Source of the DNA: Nostoc sp. UHCC 0870 | GTDB lineage: Bacteria > Cyanobacteriota > Cyanobacteriia > Cyanobacteriales > Nostocaceae | NCBI RefSeq assembly: GCF_022063185.1 | Contig: NZ_CP091913.1 | Coordinates: forward strand, 3,411,501-3,475,500 | DNA: 64,000 bases | Direction: 5' to 3' | Shown here: positions 48,153 through 57,002 of the stretch, piece after piece | Numbering within the stretch: the stretch's first letter is position 1 | How the letters are laid out: every line of letters starts with the position of its first letter | Made by a program: the position numbers and the translations under genes | Notes under the pieces: model-generated | The model's input: the letters and a program-made list of their open reading frames with translations, nothing else | The model's database searches: none | Told to the model about the DNA's origin: nothing

Positions 48153-48527
48153 ATGACTATAAACTCCGAAGAATTCGATACTGAAACCCTGGAAGAGCGC
48201 ATGATTGCTAAGGCAATAGAACACCATGCTTATAAACAACGTTTATTAAGCAATGCCAAAGCAGTTTTAGAAGAAGAGTTAGGTGCTGAGTTACCAGAAG
48301 ATGTATCAGTTGAGGTCTTACAACAAAGTTCAAAACAACTCTATTTAGTGCTGCCAATTGATATTGATGAGATTGTTCGCGATGGTATTCTCTCTCACGA
48401 AGAACTGGAGACTATTGCAGGAGGAACTATATTAGCCGTATCAAAGTTAACTGCTAATCTAAGTGTTTTTGCGAGCATAGACTATGCTGCTAGAAAAGCG
48501 TGGGGGAAATGGAAAAGTAAACGATAA
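48153..48527 (+). CDS. NHLP-type RiPP precursor D
   Basis: The 124-residue peptide has the rightward-type leader: EERMIAKAIEHHAYKQRLL, NAKAVLEEELGAELPEDV, LQQSSKQLYLVLPIDIDEIV, SHEELETIAGG. The core is about 33 residues beginning TILAVSKLTANLSVFASIDY and ending in a Lys/Arg/Trp-rich tail. It has no Cys. The VFAS-[IF]-[DE]-Y segment recurs in precursors E and F, so core and tail are conserved as a family. Confidence 0.9.
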   Translation: MTINSEEFDTETLEERMIAKAIEHHAYKQRLLSNAKAVLEEELGAELPEDVSVEVLQQSSKQLYLVLPIDIDEIVRDGILSHEELETIAGGTILAVSKLTANLSVFASIDYAARKAWGKWKSKR

Positions 48528-48758
48528 CCTTGCTTTTAAACTGCACAATTGCTAATGAAGTTTGTTGATAGGAGTCAATAAATAAAATCAAAGAGTTTGC
48601 AAGTTAGAAACCCTACAGATTAACAGACATCTTGCGCTTGTGTCGGAAAGCAGATTTATGACGAATATTGACTTATCAAGTATTAACCTATTTTTGCTTG
48701 TTGACAAAGTTACAAGATATGAATTTAAGTACAAAAATTATCCATTGGAGAATTAATC

Positions 48759-49133
48759 ATGACTACTAATTCTGAACCATTAACTCCTGAAAGTTTGCAA
48801 GAGCATATTATTGCTAAAGCAATGGAAGATCCCGCTTACAAACAACGCTTGTTAAGCGATACTAGAGCGGTTTTAGCAGAAGAGTTAGGTGCTGAGTTAC
48901 CAGAAGATGTATCAGTTGAAGTTTTACAGCAGACTTCAAAACAACTCTATTTAGTATTGCCAATTGATATTGATGAACTAGTTCGTGATGGTATTATTTC
49001 TCAGTCAGAACTAGAGGCTGTTGCAGGGGCATCAATATCCGCACTATCAAGGTTAATTCGTGATGGAGCTGCTAGTGCAGCTATTTTTGCATCCATTGAA
49101 TACTCTCTTAAAAGAGTGAAGCGTAGAAAGTAA
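48759..49133 (+). CDS. NHLP-type RiPP precursor E
   Basis: The 124-residue peptide shares its leader nearly word for word with precursor F (NSEPLTPESLQEHIIAKAM, DELVRDGIISQSELEAVAGA). Its cleavage site is AVAGA rather than GG. The core begins SISALSRLIRDGAASAAIFA and ends SLKRVKRRK: about 33 residues, four Ser, no Cys. GGAG precedes the ATG at 8 nt. The upstream 230 nt contain no other gene. Confidence 0.9.
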   Translation: MTTNSEPLTPESLQEHIIAKAMEDPAYKQRLLSDTRAVLAEELGAELPEDVSVEVLQQTSKQLYLVLPIDIDELVRDGIISQSELEAVAGASISALSRLIRDGAASAAIFASIEYSLKRVKRRK

Positions 49134-49249
49134 GATCGTTGCCATCATTCCTGAAATTTTTCGACCTTTTTCTTTCTTTATATTCTAGTCAAAGATGAAG
49201 GTTAAATTTAATTCTGCAAAGGTTATATTCTCCAAATTCATCATCTATT

Positions 49250-49627
49250 ATGGCTACAAACTCTGAACCATTAACTCCTGAAAGTTTGCAAGAGCATATC
49301 ATTGCTAAAGCAATAGAAGATCCCGCTTACAAACAACGTTTATTAAGCGATACTAAAGCGGTTTTAGCAGAAGAACTAGGTACTGAGTTACCAGAAGATG
49401 TATCAGTTGAGGTTTTACAGCAGAGTTCAAAACAACTCTATCTAGTATTACCAGTTGATATTGACGAACTAGTTCGTGATGGTATTATTTCTCAGTCAGA
49501 ACTAGAGGCTGTTGCAGGGGCATCAATATTCGCAGTATCAAGGTTAATTACCAAGACAGCTGCTCAGGTAGCTGTTTTTGCATCTTTTGAGTATTCTATT
49601 AAACAAAATAGGAATAGGAAAAAGTAA
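49250..49627 (+). CDS. NHLP-type RiPP precursor F
   Basis: The 125-residue peptide is a tandem duplicate of precursor E, with nearly identical leader DNA (about 49265-49510 versus 48775-49020). The core begins SIFAVSRLITKTAAQVAVFA and ends in Asn/Arg/Lys. It has no Cys. No clear ribosome site precedes ATG 49250, so expression may depend on coupling with the upstream gene. The cut site is again AVAGA. Confidence 0.88.
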   Translation: MATNSEPLTPESLQEHIIAKAIEDPAYKQRLLSDTKAVLAEELGTELPEDVSVEVLQQSSKQLYLVLPVDIDELVRDGIISQSELEAVAGASIFAVSRLITKTAAQVAVFASFEYSIKQNRNRKK

Positions 49628-49682
49628 GAGCATCAATATTCAAGTTCATTATTCAAGTTCATTTACTAGTGGAGAATCAATC

Positions 49683-50033
49683 ATGTCTACAAATTCTGAA
49701 GCATTAAATCCCCAACAGGTTCAAGAGCGCATCATTGCTAAAGCAATGGAAGACTCTATTTATAAGCAACGCTTATTAAATGACCCTAAAGCAGTCTTGG
49801 AAGAAGAGTTAGGTGAAAAACTACCAGCAGATTTGACAATTCAGGTTCTACAACAAAGTTCCAAAAATCTCTATTTGTTGTTGCCAATTGATATTGATGA
49901 ACTAGTTCGTGATGGGATGTTGTCTGAGTCTGAATTAGAGGCTGTAGCTGGAGGATTTCTTTTTCTTGCAGCTACTCCCTATGTTGTTAAACAATCTCCC
50001 AAAATCTCAAAAGCAGTCAAGAAATGGTTTTAG
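49683..50033 (+). CDS. NHLP-type RiPP precursor G
   Basis: ATG 49683 with GGAG upstream gives a 116-residue peptide; a longer frame from 49578 overlaps precursor F and lacks family support. The leader has ERIIAKAMEDSIYKQRLLND and LSESELEAVAGG. The core is about 25 residues, FLFLAATPYVV followed by KQSPKISKAVKKWF. It has a hydrophobic front and cationic rear like a membrane-active helical peptide, with one Thr, two Ser and no Cys. Confidence 0.9.
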   Translation: MSTNSEALNPQQVQERIIAKAMEDSIYKQRLLNDPKAVLEEELGEKLPADLTIQVLQQSSKNLYLLLPIDIDELVRDGMLSESELEAVAGGFLFLAATPYVVKQSPKISKAVKKWF

Positions 50034-50141
50034 TAATCATTCAAGATATCTCCTCCCTCTGTTAGAGAACTGTTTCACACATCAATGTATTTCTAGCAAC
50101 TCCGTCAATTGCAACTTTTAATAACCACTGGAGAGTAAATC

Positions 50142-50477
50142 ATGAGTACAAATCACCAAGAATCTAATGTAGAAGACTTTAAAAATAGACTAATTGCTAA
50201 AGCAATGGAAGACTCTGCGTATAAAAAACGCCTGTTAACTAATGCCAAAGCAGTCGTCGAAGAAGAACTAGGTACAAGTTTACCTTCAGATTTGAGTATT
50301 CAAGCTGTACAACAGAGTCCAAAGCAACTTTATCTGTTGTTACCACCAGAGATTGATGAAAATATGAATGATGGAGAACTCAGCGAACAAGAATTAGAGG
50401 CTATAGCTGGTGGTGGGTATCTTGATAATGTTAAGAAATTTTTTCGTAATAAGTTTGTGCCGCAGAGCAATCGGTAA
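50142..50477 (+). CDS. NHLP-type RiPP precursor H
   Basis: The 111-residue peptide has a leader with DFKNRLIAKAMEDSAYKKRL and LSEQELEAIAGG. The core is short, about 20 residues, with GYLDNVKKFFRNKFVPQSNR. It contains a single Ser, no Thr and no Cys, so there is almost nothing for a lanthipeptide dehydratase to act on. Two Arg could be arginase targets. GGAG lies 8 nt before the ATG. Confidence 0.88.
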   Translation: MSTNHQESNVEDFKNRLIAKAMEDSAYKKRLLTNAKAVVEEELGTSLPSDLSIQAVQQSPKQLYLLLPPEIDENMNDGELSEQELEAIAGGGYLDNVKKFFRNKFVPQSNR

Positions 50478-50605
50478 CATCATATTTAGGGGAATGTAAA
50501 AAAGTAAGGAAGCAGGGGGAGCTTTTACATCCGATAGGAAATAGTTTGTAGCTTTTTCCTTTCCCATCTCATAGATTTCCACACCTTAACTCTAATCTCA
50601 TCTAG

Positions 50606-50631
50606 GTGTTGTGCATTTTTATGCACAACAC
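50606..50631. promoter_or_regulatory. Palindrome upstream of LanM2
   Basis: GTGTTGTGCAT (50606-50616) and ATGCACAACAC (50621-50631) form an 11-bp perfect stem with a TTTT loop. It contains the TTGTGCATTT motif seen upstream of other genes in the region. No T run follows, so it is more likely an operator or leader hairpin than a terminator. Confidence 0.5.
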
Positions 50632-50730
50632 TTAACTCTATCAACAAATAAGCTTATTGGAATTAGATTTAATTCAGTTTTTAGAACGTGGTTACTATTT
50701 TTTATTCAAGCCCTATTTTTTTGATATCCT

Positions 50731-53700
50731 ATGGAATTTACCCACGAACAATTAATTAGCATTGTAGAAAAAGCTAGTACTTTGTCTGAGCGTCTTAGTT
50801 CTAAATTTATAGTAAATTATATAAAAAATATAGATGATTTAGTGAATACCAGAATAGAGAAATGGCGTGAAGCTGCTGCTAATGGGGACGATAAAAAATT
50901 TGAAAATCGCCTAATTTGGGATGGGTTGACATTAGAAGATGCTCGTCGTGCTGTTTCTCCCGTTTCTCTAATCGATCAAATCAGTTTACCCTCTTGGACA
51001 GAAACATTAAATAGGGGTGTTAAGGCAGCAACAATTGCCTTTTCAGAAGATATAAAATCTAACTGTATCGACTCTGAAGAACCTATTCCTTTTGAAGAAC
51101 TATTTTTACCTTTTATTTATACAGCTAGAGAAAAATTAGCGGCGCGGATAGGAGAAAATTATCAGCAGCTTTCCGATACAGCTCATGGATTGCTAGAAAG
51201 GAGATTACTGATTTCTCTTTCTGAAATTGCTGCTTATGCGGTGGAGTTGAAATTTTCTAGTTTTCGCGCAACTAGACAATCTGCGATCGCTTATATTTTC
51301 AAACAGTCAGATAATAATGTTAGACGCGATCGCTATGAAGCATTTATCAAGCAAATGCTCCATGAGCATGGACTCATAGGTTTTTTCCTGGAATATCCTG
51401 TTTTAGCAAAGGTGTTAGCTTTAAGCATAGATTTCTGGGTTGATGCTATTGCCGAATTTTTGTCACAATTAGCCGCAGATTATGCAGAGATTCAGCAATT
51501 ATTCCAACCAGATGGGGATTTGGGACAAGTTGTGGAAGTTAATTCTAATCTTTCCGATCCTCATAATAATCATCATACGGTGATAATTATTACTTTTACT
51601 TCTGGCTTAAAATTAGTATATAAACCAAAGGGTTTACATATAGATGAAGCATACTTCAATTTGTTATCTTGGTTGAACCAACAAGAAATTGATTTAAAAT
51701 TTAAGTGCTTAAAAATATTAAATCGTCCCAATTACGGATGGGTTGAATTTGTAGAATATTCACCTTGCGAAGATCAAAAAGCAGTACAACGGTTTTACCA
51801 GCGCACTGGAATCTTATTAGGGTTGTTATATATCTTGAGAGGTAATGATTGCCATGTTGAAAACCTCATAGCTTGTGGGGAACATCCAGTTATCATTGAT
51901 TTAGAGACAATAATACACCCCACAATTAAGGATAAAGAAGACGATAGTCAACCTCTCAACGCATTTGAATTAGCTCTAAGATTTTTGCTACAGGATTCTG
52001 TATTACAAACTCACTTACTACCACAGTGGCACACAGTACTGGGTGGAAAACTAGTCTATGATCTCAGCCCATTAGTGGTAAATGATGAGCAAGATGCTCA
52101 ATACAATAGTCCCATTTTTCTTAACATTAACACCGATACAATGCGTCTTAAGTATGAGCAGATTCCTATAGATTTTGGCAAAACTCATCTACCATCATTG
52201 GGAGAAGTGCAGATATCTCCAGATAATTATGTAGAAGATTTAATCATCGGCTTCAAAAAAATATATTCTTTGATCATCAATCAAAGAGAATTTCTGTTAG
52301 GTGAGAATAGTCCCCTATTAAATTTTTCTCATCAACGAATTCGGCTGTTATTTCGGGGAACTCAGTCTTATGCTTCTATATTAAGTAATGCCCAAAAACC
52401 AGAATATTTCAAAGACGGAGTTGATCACAACATCAAATTAGAACTTCTTAGTAGAGCTTATATTACACAGGAAAGTAAGCCCTTATTTTGGCCATTGTTA
52501 GAGCAAGAACTCCATTCAATGGTGCAGATGGATATTCCTTATTTTAGCACTTTTACAGATAGTGATTCCTTATTTGCTGGATTGTCATCAGTGCCTTTTG
52601 TAGATTGCATCATACCCACTTATCCAGAAGTTGTAAGTCGAATTAAAAAATTGTGTGAAACCGACTTAAAGCGACAAATAGAAGTTATTCGAGGTGCTTT
52701 TAATACTAGTATTATCGCCAATCATTCAGAAGGTACTTTGGCTATTAATCTTGCACAAACAGAGCCAAATCCTGAGAATATTACACCATTAAGTCGAGAT
52801 GAATGTTTAGAACAGGCGATCGCCATTGCTCAGAAAATCCAATCCCAAGCATTTTATACTGATGATAGTGCTGCTTGGATTGGATTGGAATATATTCCGA
52901 AATTCCAACGGTTTCAGTTAAAAGCTCTTGGACATCATTTATATGATGATAGTGGTGGAATCGCTTTATTCTTAGCCGCATTATGGTCAGTTACCAAAGA
53001 TGAACAGTATCGTCGCTTATCCCTCAAGGGATTGCACCCATTGCGTCAATATTTAAGTAATTTAACCCCAGATAAGTTAACAGAATTAACCGAAAGTGTA
53101 GATATTGGAGTTTGCACGGGATTTGGCTCGCTTATCTATGCACTATTGAAGATTAGTAACCTGTTAGATGAGCCAGTTTTGTTAGATAATGCCAAACAAG
53201 TTGCTAATTTAATCACACCAGATATCATTAGTAAAGACCAAGATTTAAATATTAGTTCAGGCTCGGCCGGTGCGGTGTTAGCATTCCTCTCGTTGTACAC
53301 AACGACTGGCGACACATGGTATTTAGAACAGGCTATTAGTTGTGGAAATCATATATTGCAGCAGGGAATCGCCAGTGATATAGGGATTAAAGCTTGGAAG
53401 ACCGCAGAGAAGAAACTGTTACCAGGGTTTGCTTATGGTGCGGCTGGTATTGCCTATGCCTTGCTGAGATTATATGATATCACTTTGGATGGTAGTTTCT
53501 TGTTAGGTGCAAAAGAGGCGATCGCCTATGAACGCAGTCTTTTAGTTGCCGAAACTGCTAATTCCTCGGAAGCCAGCCATCAAAATCATTCATTCTCCCT
53601 TGGTTGGAGTCATGGGACGGCTGGTATTGTGTTAGCTCGTTTGGGTAGTCTGACGATATTTGATCATGAAGAAATTCGTCAAGAAATTGCTAGTGGTTTA

Positions 53701-54003
53701 AATACTATCCAAAAAAGTAATTCCAATATAGTTGATAGACTCTCTTGTGGTAACTTTGGCATCGTTGATGTTCTCCTAGAAGCTTCTATGAGATTTTTAG
53801 ATCCTAATTTGTTACAAGATGCACAACAACGAGCAGTGTTGCTTATAAATAAATCACAGCAATCTGGTTCTTTCTATTTGTTTTCTCCACATCACCAAGA
53901 TATGTATAATCCCGGTTTCTTCAATGGTATGGCTGGAATTGGATATGGGTTATTAAGACTTAGCTATCCACAATTATTACCTTCAATTTTGTTATTTGAT
54001 TAA
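50731..54003 (+). CDS. lanM: Class II lanthipeptide synthetase LanM with intact dehydratase and degenerate cyclase domain (LanM2)
   Basis: The 1090-residue protein is a paralogue of LanM1. The dehydratase motifs are present: SDPHNNHHTVIIITF, LKLVYKPKG, LRGNDCHVENLIACGEHPVIIDLETII near 371 and IRLLFRGTQSY. In the LanC-like domain the expected GFAHG reads GFAYG near 899, the first zinc motif WCxG reads WSHG near 958, and the CHG/CCG pair reads SCG near 1004. The catalytic His and two of three zinc ligands are therefore lost. Loss occurred at different residues than in LanM1, which argues for relaxed selection on cyclisation in both. It directly follows the rightward precursors and is followed 28 nt later by an insertion sequence. 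Confidence 0.9.
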   Translation: MEFTHEQLISIVEKASTLSERLSSKFIVNYIKNIDDLVNTRIEKWREAAANGDDKKFENRLIWDGLTLEDARRAVSPVSLIDQISLPSWTETLNRGVKAATIAFSEDIKSNCIDSEEPIPFEELFLPFIYTAREKLAARIGENYQQLSDTAHGLLERRLLISLSEIAAYAVELKFSSFRATRQSAIAYIFKQSDNNVRRDRYEAFIKQMLHEHGLIGFFLEYPVLAKVLALSIDFWVDAIAEFLSQLAADYAEIQQLFQPDGDLGQVVEVNSNLSDPHNNHHTVIIITFTSGLKLVYKPKGLHIDEAYFNLLSWLNQQEIDLKFKCLKILNRPNYGWVEFVEYSPCEDQKAVQRFYQRTGILLGLLYILRGNDCHVENLIACGEHPVIIDLETIIHPTIKDKEDDSQPLNAFELALRFLLQDSVLQTHLLPQWHTVLGGKLVYDLSPLVVNDEQDAQYNSPIFLNINTDTMRLKYEQIPIDFGKTHLPSLGEVQISPDNYVEDLIIGFKKIYSLIINQREFLLGENSPLLNFSHQRIRLLFRGTQSYASILSNAQKPEYFKDGVDHNIKLELLSRAYITQESKPLFWPLLEQELHSMVQMDIPYFSTFTDSDSLFAGLSSVPFVDCIIPTYPEVVSRIKKLCETDLKRQIEVIRGAFNTSIIANHSEGTLAINLAQTEPNPENITPLSRDECLEQAIAIAQKIQSQAFYTDDSAAWIGLEYIPKFQRFQLKALGHHLYDDSGGIALFLAALWSVTKDEQYRRLSLKGLHPLRQYLSNLTPDKLTELTESVDIGVCTGFGSLIYALLKISNLLDEPVLLDNAKQVANLITPDIISKDQDLNISSGSAGAVLAFLSLYTTTGDTWYLEQAISCGNHILQQGIASDIGIKAWKTAEKKLLPGFAYGAAGIAYALLRLYDITLDGSFLLGAKEAIAYERSLLVAETANSSEASHQNHSFSLGWSHGTAGIVLARLGSLTIFDHEEIRQEIASGLNTIQKSNSNIVDRLSCGNFGIVDVLLEASMRFLDPNLLQDAQQRAVLLINKSQQSGSFYLFSPHHQDMYNPGFFNGMAGIGYGLLRLSYPQLLPSILLFD

Positions 54004-54031
54004 CTCCTAAGTAAGTCGGCGGAAAAATTTA

Positions 54032-55451
54032 GGCTCTCCCAGAGTAGTTATGCTAGAATAGCATGAATAAATCCAGTATAATTCAATAGAATTAGCAGTG
54101 ATTAGTGGCGATAATCCAAGCTGGGAAGGAGTTATACAAGCAATTAAGACTATAAATAAGCAAGAAAGGTTGAGAATAAAATTAGCATTTTAATAAATAT
54201 GCCTTCTAATCCCCTACTTCATTTTATTACTAAAGTTATTAATATTGAAGATATTAAGGTTGTGAATTACAATTTTATCACCGATGATGAAATCGTAATT
54301 GAAATCCAAAGTCAGTCAAAAGTTGCTCAGTGTCCTCGCTGTGGAAAGACAACTGATAAAACTCATCAAAATCATTGGTATATGGTCAGAGATATACCCA
54401 TGAGTGGCTATCAAGTAATTTTAAAAGTAAATCGTCGTCAATTGAAATGTACAGAATGTCAGAAAGTATTCAGCGAAAAACTGTCTTTTGTAAAAAGTAG
54501 AAGAACTTACACAACAAGACTAGGGATGAAAGTAATCAAGGAAGTATTAGAGACGGATGTGGAGAGTGCAGCTAGAAGAAATAGAATGACACCATCTGAG
54601 ATAGAAACAATATTAAAAGAGTTAGAAGCAGATTTGCTAAAAGAAAAACCTCGTCAGATAAAAAAGCTAGGAATAGATGAAATCACACAATTAAAAGGGG
54701 GAAAGAATTATGCAGCAGTATTAGTAGATTTAGAGACAAGAAGACCCATAGCTTTGTTAGAAAAAAGAAATAAAGCAGTTATAGCAGAATACTTATCCAG
54801 TCTAGGTTCAGAGGTACTGAATCAAATAGAAGAAGTCAGCATAGACTTATGGATACCCTATAAAAGTTTAATCCAAGAAATGCTACCGAATGCTCAAGTG
54901 GTGGCAGATAGATTCCATGTCATGAAACAAATAAACCAGGAGTTAGACGCAAGAAGAAAACAGGAAAAAAGAGCAGCAGAGAAAATTAAAAATCGCCAAG
55001 AAAGAGAAAAGAAATTAGCTGGCTTAACTCACAGTAAATACCCTTTGCTAAAGAAAAAAGAAAGCCTGAGTGATGAAGAAAAGGCGAAGATAGCTTCACT
55101 CCAAAAAGTTGCTCCAGAGTTAGGAGAAATGTATCGGAATAAAGAAGCAATTAGAGATATATTTGAAAGTCCGATAACCAGTGATGAAGCCTTAGATAAA
55201 TTCCTGGAATGGACTCAAGCAGCTTATAAATTATTCCCCAAAAGTTGTCGAACCATCTGTAGATGGATAGATGAAATTCTTGCTTATTTTGATCACCGAA
55301 CTACTCAAGGTATCGTAGAAGGAATTAATCAGAAGATTAAGCTCATTAAACGCAGAGCTTATGGCTTAACTAACTTTAATAGTTTTAGAAGAAGGGTTTT
55401 ACTAAATTGGTATTTCTGTTGTTAATTTAACATATCTAGTCTGGGAGAGCC
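54032..55451 (+). mobile_element. Complete ISL3-type insertion sequence, 1420 bp, with target duplication
   Basis: The terminal inverted repeats GGCTCTCCCAGA (54032-54043) and TCTGGGAGAGCC (55440-55451) are exact. Both ends are flanked by AAAATTTA (54024-54031 and 55452-55459), an 8-bp target duplication, which is the family's usual length. The perfect duplication and intact transposase indicate a recent insertion just after LanM2. Confidence 0.95.
54199..55425 (+). CDS. ISL3-family transposase
   Basis: The 408-residue protein has the N-terminal zinc finger CPRCGKTT...LKCTECQKVF (two CxxC pairs, about residues 48-51 and 85-88). A helix-turn-helix-like stretch follows, then the DDE domain: KKLGIDEITQLKGGKNYAAVLVDL (first Asp), DLWIPYKSLIQEMLPNAQVVADRFHVMKQI (second Asp) and GIVEGINQKIKLIKRRAYGLTNFNSFRRR (Glu). 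All three catalytic positions look intact and the frame is undisturbed. It is the only gene in the IS. Confidence 0.93.
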   Translation: MPSNPLLHFITKVINIEDIKVVNYNFITDDEIVIEIQSQSKVAQCPRCGKTTDKTHQNHWYMVRDIPMSGYQVILKVNRRQLKCTECQKVFSEKLSFVKSRRTYTTRLGMKVIKEVLETDVESAARRNRMTPSEIETILKELEADLLKEKPRQIKKLGIDEITQLKGGKNYAAVLVDLETRRPIALLEKRNKAVIAEYLSSLGSEVLNQIEEVSIDLWIPYKSLIQEMLPNAQVVADRFHVMKQINQELDARRKQEKRAAEKIKNRQEREKKLAGLTHSKYPLLKKKESLSDEEKAKIASLQKVAPELGEMYRNKEAIRDIFESPITSDEALDKFLEWTQAAYKLFPKSCRTICRWIDEILAYFDHRTTQGIVEGINQKIKLIKRRAYGLTNFNSFRRRVLLNWYFCC

Positions 55452-55513
55452 AAAATTTATAGCTATACGGATAGAAAAAGCGAAAAGTTTGTGGGGAAGG
55501 TTTCCTTCCACAA

Positions 55514-55666
55514 AACTTTGCTTTACTACGTCGCATTGCCATCAATGCTTTAGAGCGAGAATCGTCTTTTCGTCGCAGTATTCGCCAAAAATCACGACGA
55601 GCAGCTATGAACGATCGCTACATGCCTTCTGTGTTAGCTGCTGTTCTCTCAAACTCAGTCCCATAA
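55514..55666 (+). pseudogene. C-terminal remnant of an ISAs1-type transposase
   Basis: This frame reads NFALLRRIAINALERESSFRRSI followed by QKSRRAAMNDRYM and a stop at 55664. It is the typical end of ISAs1 (H-repeat) transposases. The upstream part of the gene is missing; the ISL3 element now lies 60 bp upstream. It may be the displaced 3' end of the copy at 59317 or of another copy. Confidence 0.7.
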
Positions 55667-55734
55667 TCCCCCTGTCAATAGGGTTTGAGACGCGCTAACC
55701 CTGCCACAAAATTTCCAATTTAAACTTCAATTCC

Positions 55735-55762
55735 CAAGATTTCTACAATTGTAGAAATCTTG
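55735..55762. repeat. 28-bp perfect palindrome in a gene-free stretch
   Basis: CAAGATTTCTACAA (55735-55748) is followed directly by its reverse complement TTGTAGAAATCTTG (55749-55762). It lies between IS remnants and may be an old element end or a protein-binding site. The surrounding 55667-55958 has no gene; a second hairpin (CTAACTCCCA / TGGGAGTTAG) lies near 55917-55949. Confidence 0.6.
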
Positions 55763-55958
55763 TATCCGCTCAATAGTTCGGGGTCAGGAGTTATTCGGGC
55801 ATCCATGACCAACCCAAGGGATGAAGAGCAGATTTTTCGCGAATAATAGACCCCAAAGATGGAATATTCCCAAGCTGAGAAATGCGGTCACACACATACT
55901 CAAAAAAGCTGATTTCTAACTCCCAGTTCGCCCATTTTTTTGGGAGTTAGAAGAAAGA

Positions 55959-57002
55959 CTACTCAGGAGTAAAAGATTGACCATCAAGTTGGGTGTAAAT
56001 ACTGATTGGAAAGCCCAGTAAAGCAAGAATACGCTTTTGCAAAGGTGAAAGAGCAGTCAAGTGAGCATAAATTTCGTTTTTAACCTCAATCAATAGCAAT
56101 GTAATCTCTTTAAATGCAGCCAGAATTATTTCTGCGCCCTTGTCTTGCAGTTTCTCGCTTCGGATTGCCAACATAGAGACCCGCAAGTTTTTCTTTCTCT
56201 TTTTCTAGATTGTGGCGAACCTGAAATTCTAAAAGGTTTAAAACTCGCAAACCAATAGAAAGTAGTCTGATTAAACCAGTAATATGGTCTTCACGTTGTA
56301 AATACATCGGAGTCAAGGAAAGAGGAAAGTTTTTCAGCCTCGCAAATCCTCGTTCCATTAAGTACTCATCTCTATAGGCACGAACTGCTTGTTTTAAACT
56401 AAATTCAGTTTGATGTTTATTTGTAACGTAAACCCGCCAGCCTAACATTTGGATTTGTGCTTTAACTGCGGATTCGTCAATCTTAAAACTCAGGTCAAAC
56501 GATACTTCTTCTACTATTCTAGCTGGGCGGTCTCGGTATCTTTGTTGAACTTTTTTAACTTTTTTTGTTTGAATATCAACTTGAAATAATCCACTGGTTT
56601 TATATTTGTTGAGAATAGCTTCACATATTTCTAACCATTCCAAGTGTGAAGTGAGCTTTTTCTTGCCACGTCGAGGCACTTTCAGTTGTTCTAGAGCATC
56701 TACTGTTTTCTGTATTCGTTCACGTAGATGTTTTTCTGCTGTTTTTTGAATCGCAAACGAGCGCACAATTAATTGTCTTTCCGACCAAGATATTTCTTGT
56801 CCATCAATCTCTATTTCATGGATAATCTCTCTTTCAAAGCCATCAGCTATGTTTTTGCTTTTTGCATCTGCATATTCGTAATCTATAGTTGTTAGTTCTT
56901 GTTGACCATCCCAAACTGGTTGGAGATATTTGCTTAGTTCTTCGTTAGATACTTGCTTGGCTGTTAAAGGACATAAGTAAAAATCTCCGCCCCATACTAA
57001 TT
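55959..57002 (-). pseudogene. IS1634-type transposase, N-terminally truncated and frameshifted
   Basis: The minus strand encodes VWGGDFYLCPLTAKQVSNEE through to EYLMERGFARLKNFPLSLTP and LIRLLSIGLRVLNLLEFQVR, LAGLYVGNPKRETA, the C-terminal half of IS1634/IS4-like transposases. The frame breaks near 56110-56150. The tail continues in another frame as ILAAFKEITLLLIEVKNEIY and LLGFPISIYTQLDGQ to the stop at 55959. About 200 N-terminal residues are missing; the break at about 57000 abuts the tyrosine recombinase remnant on the other strand. Confidence 0.8.
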
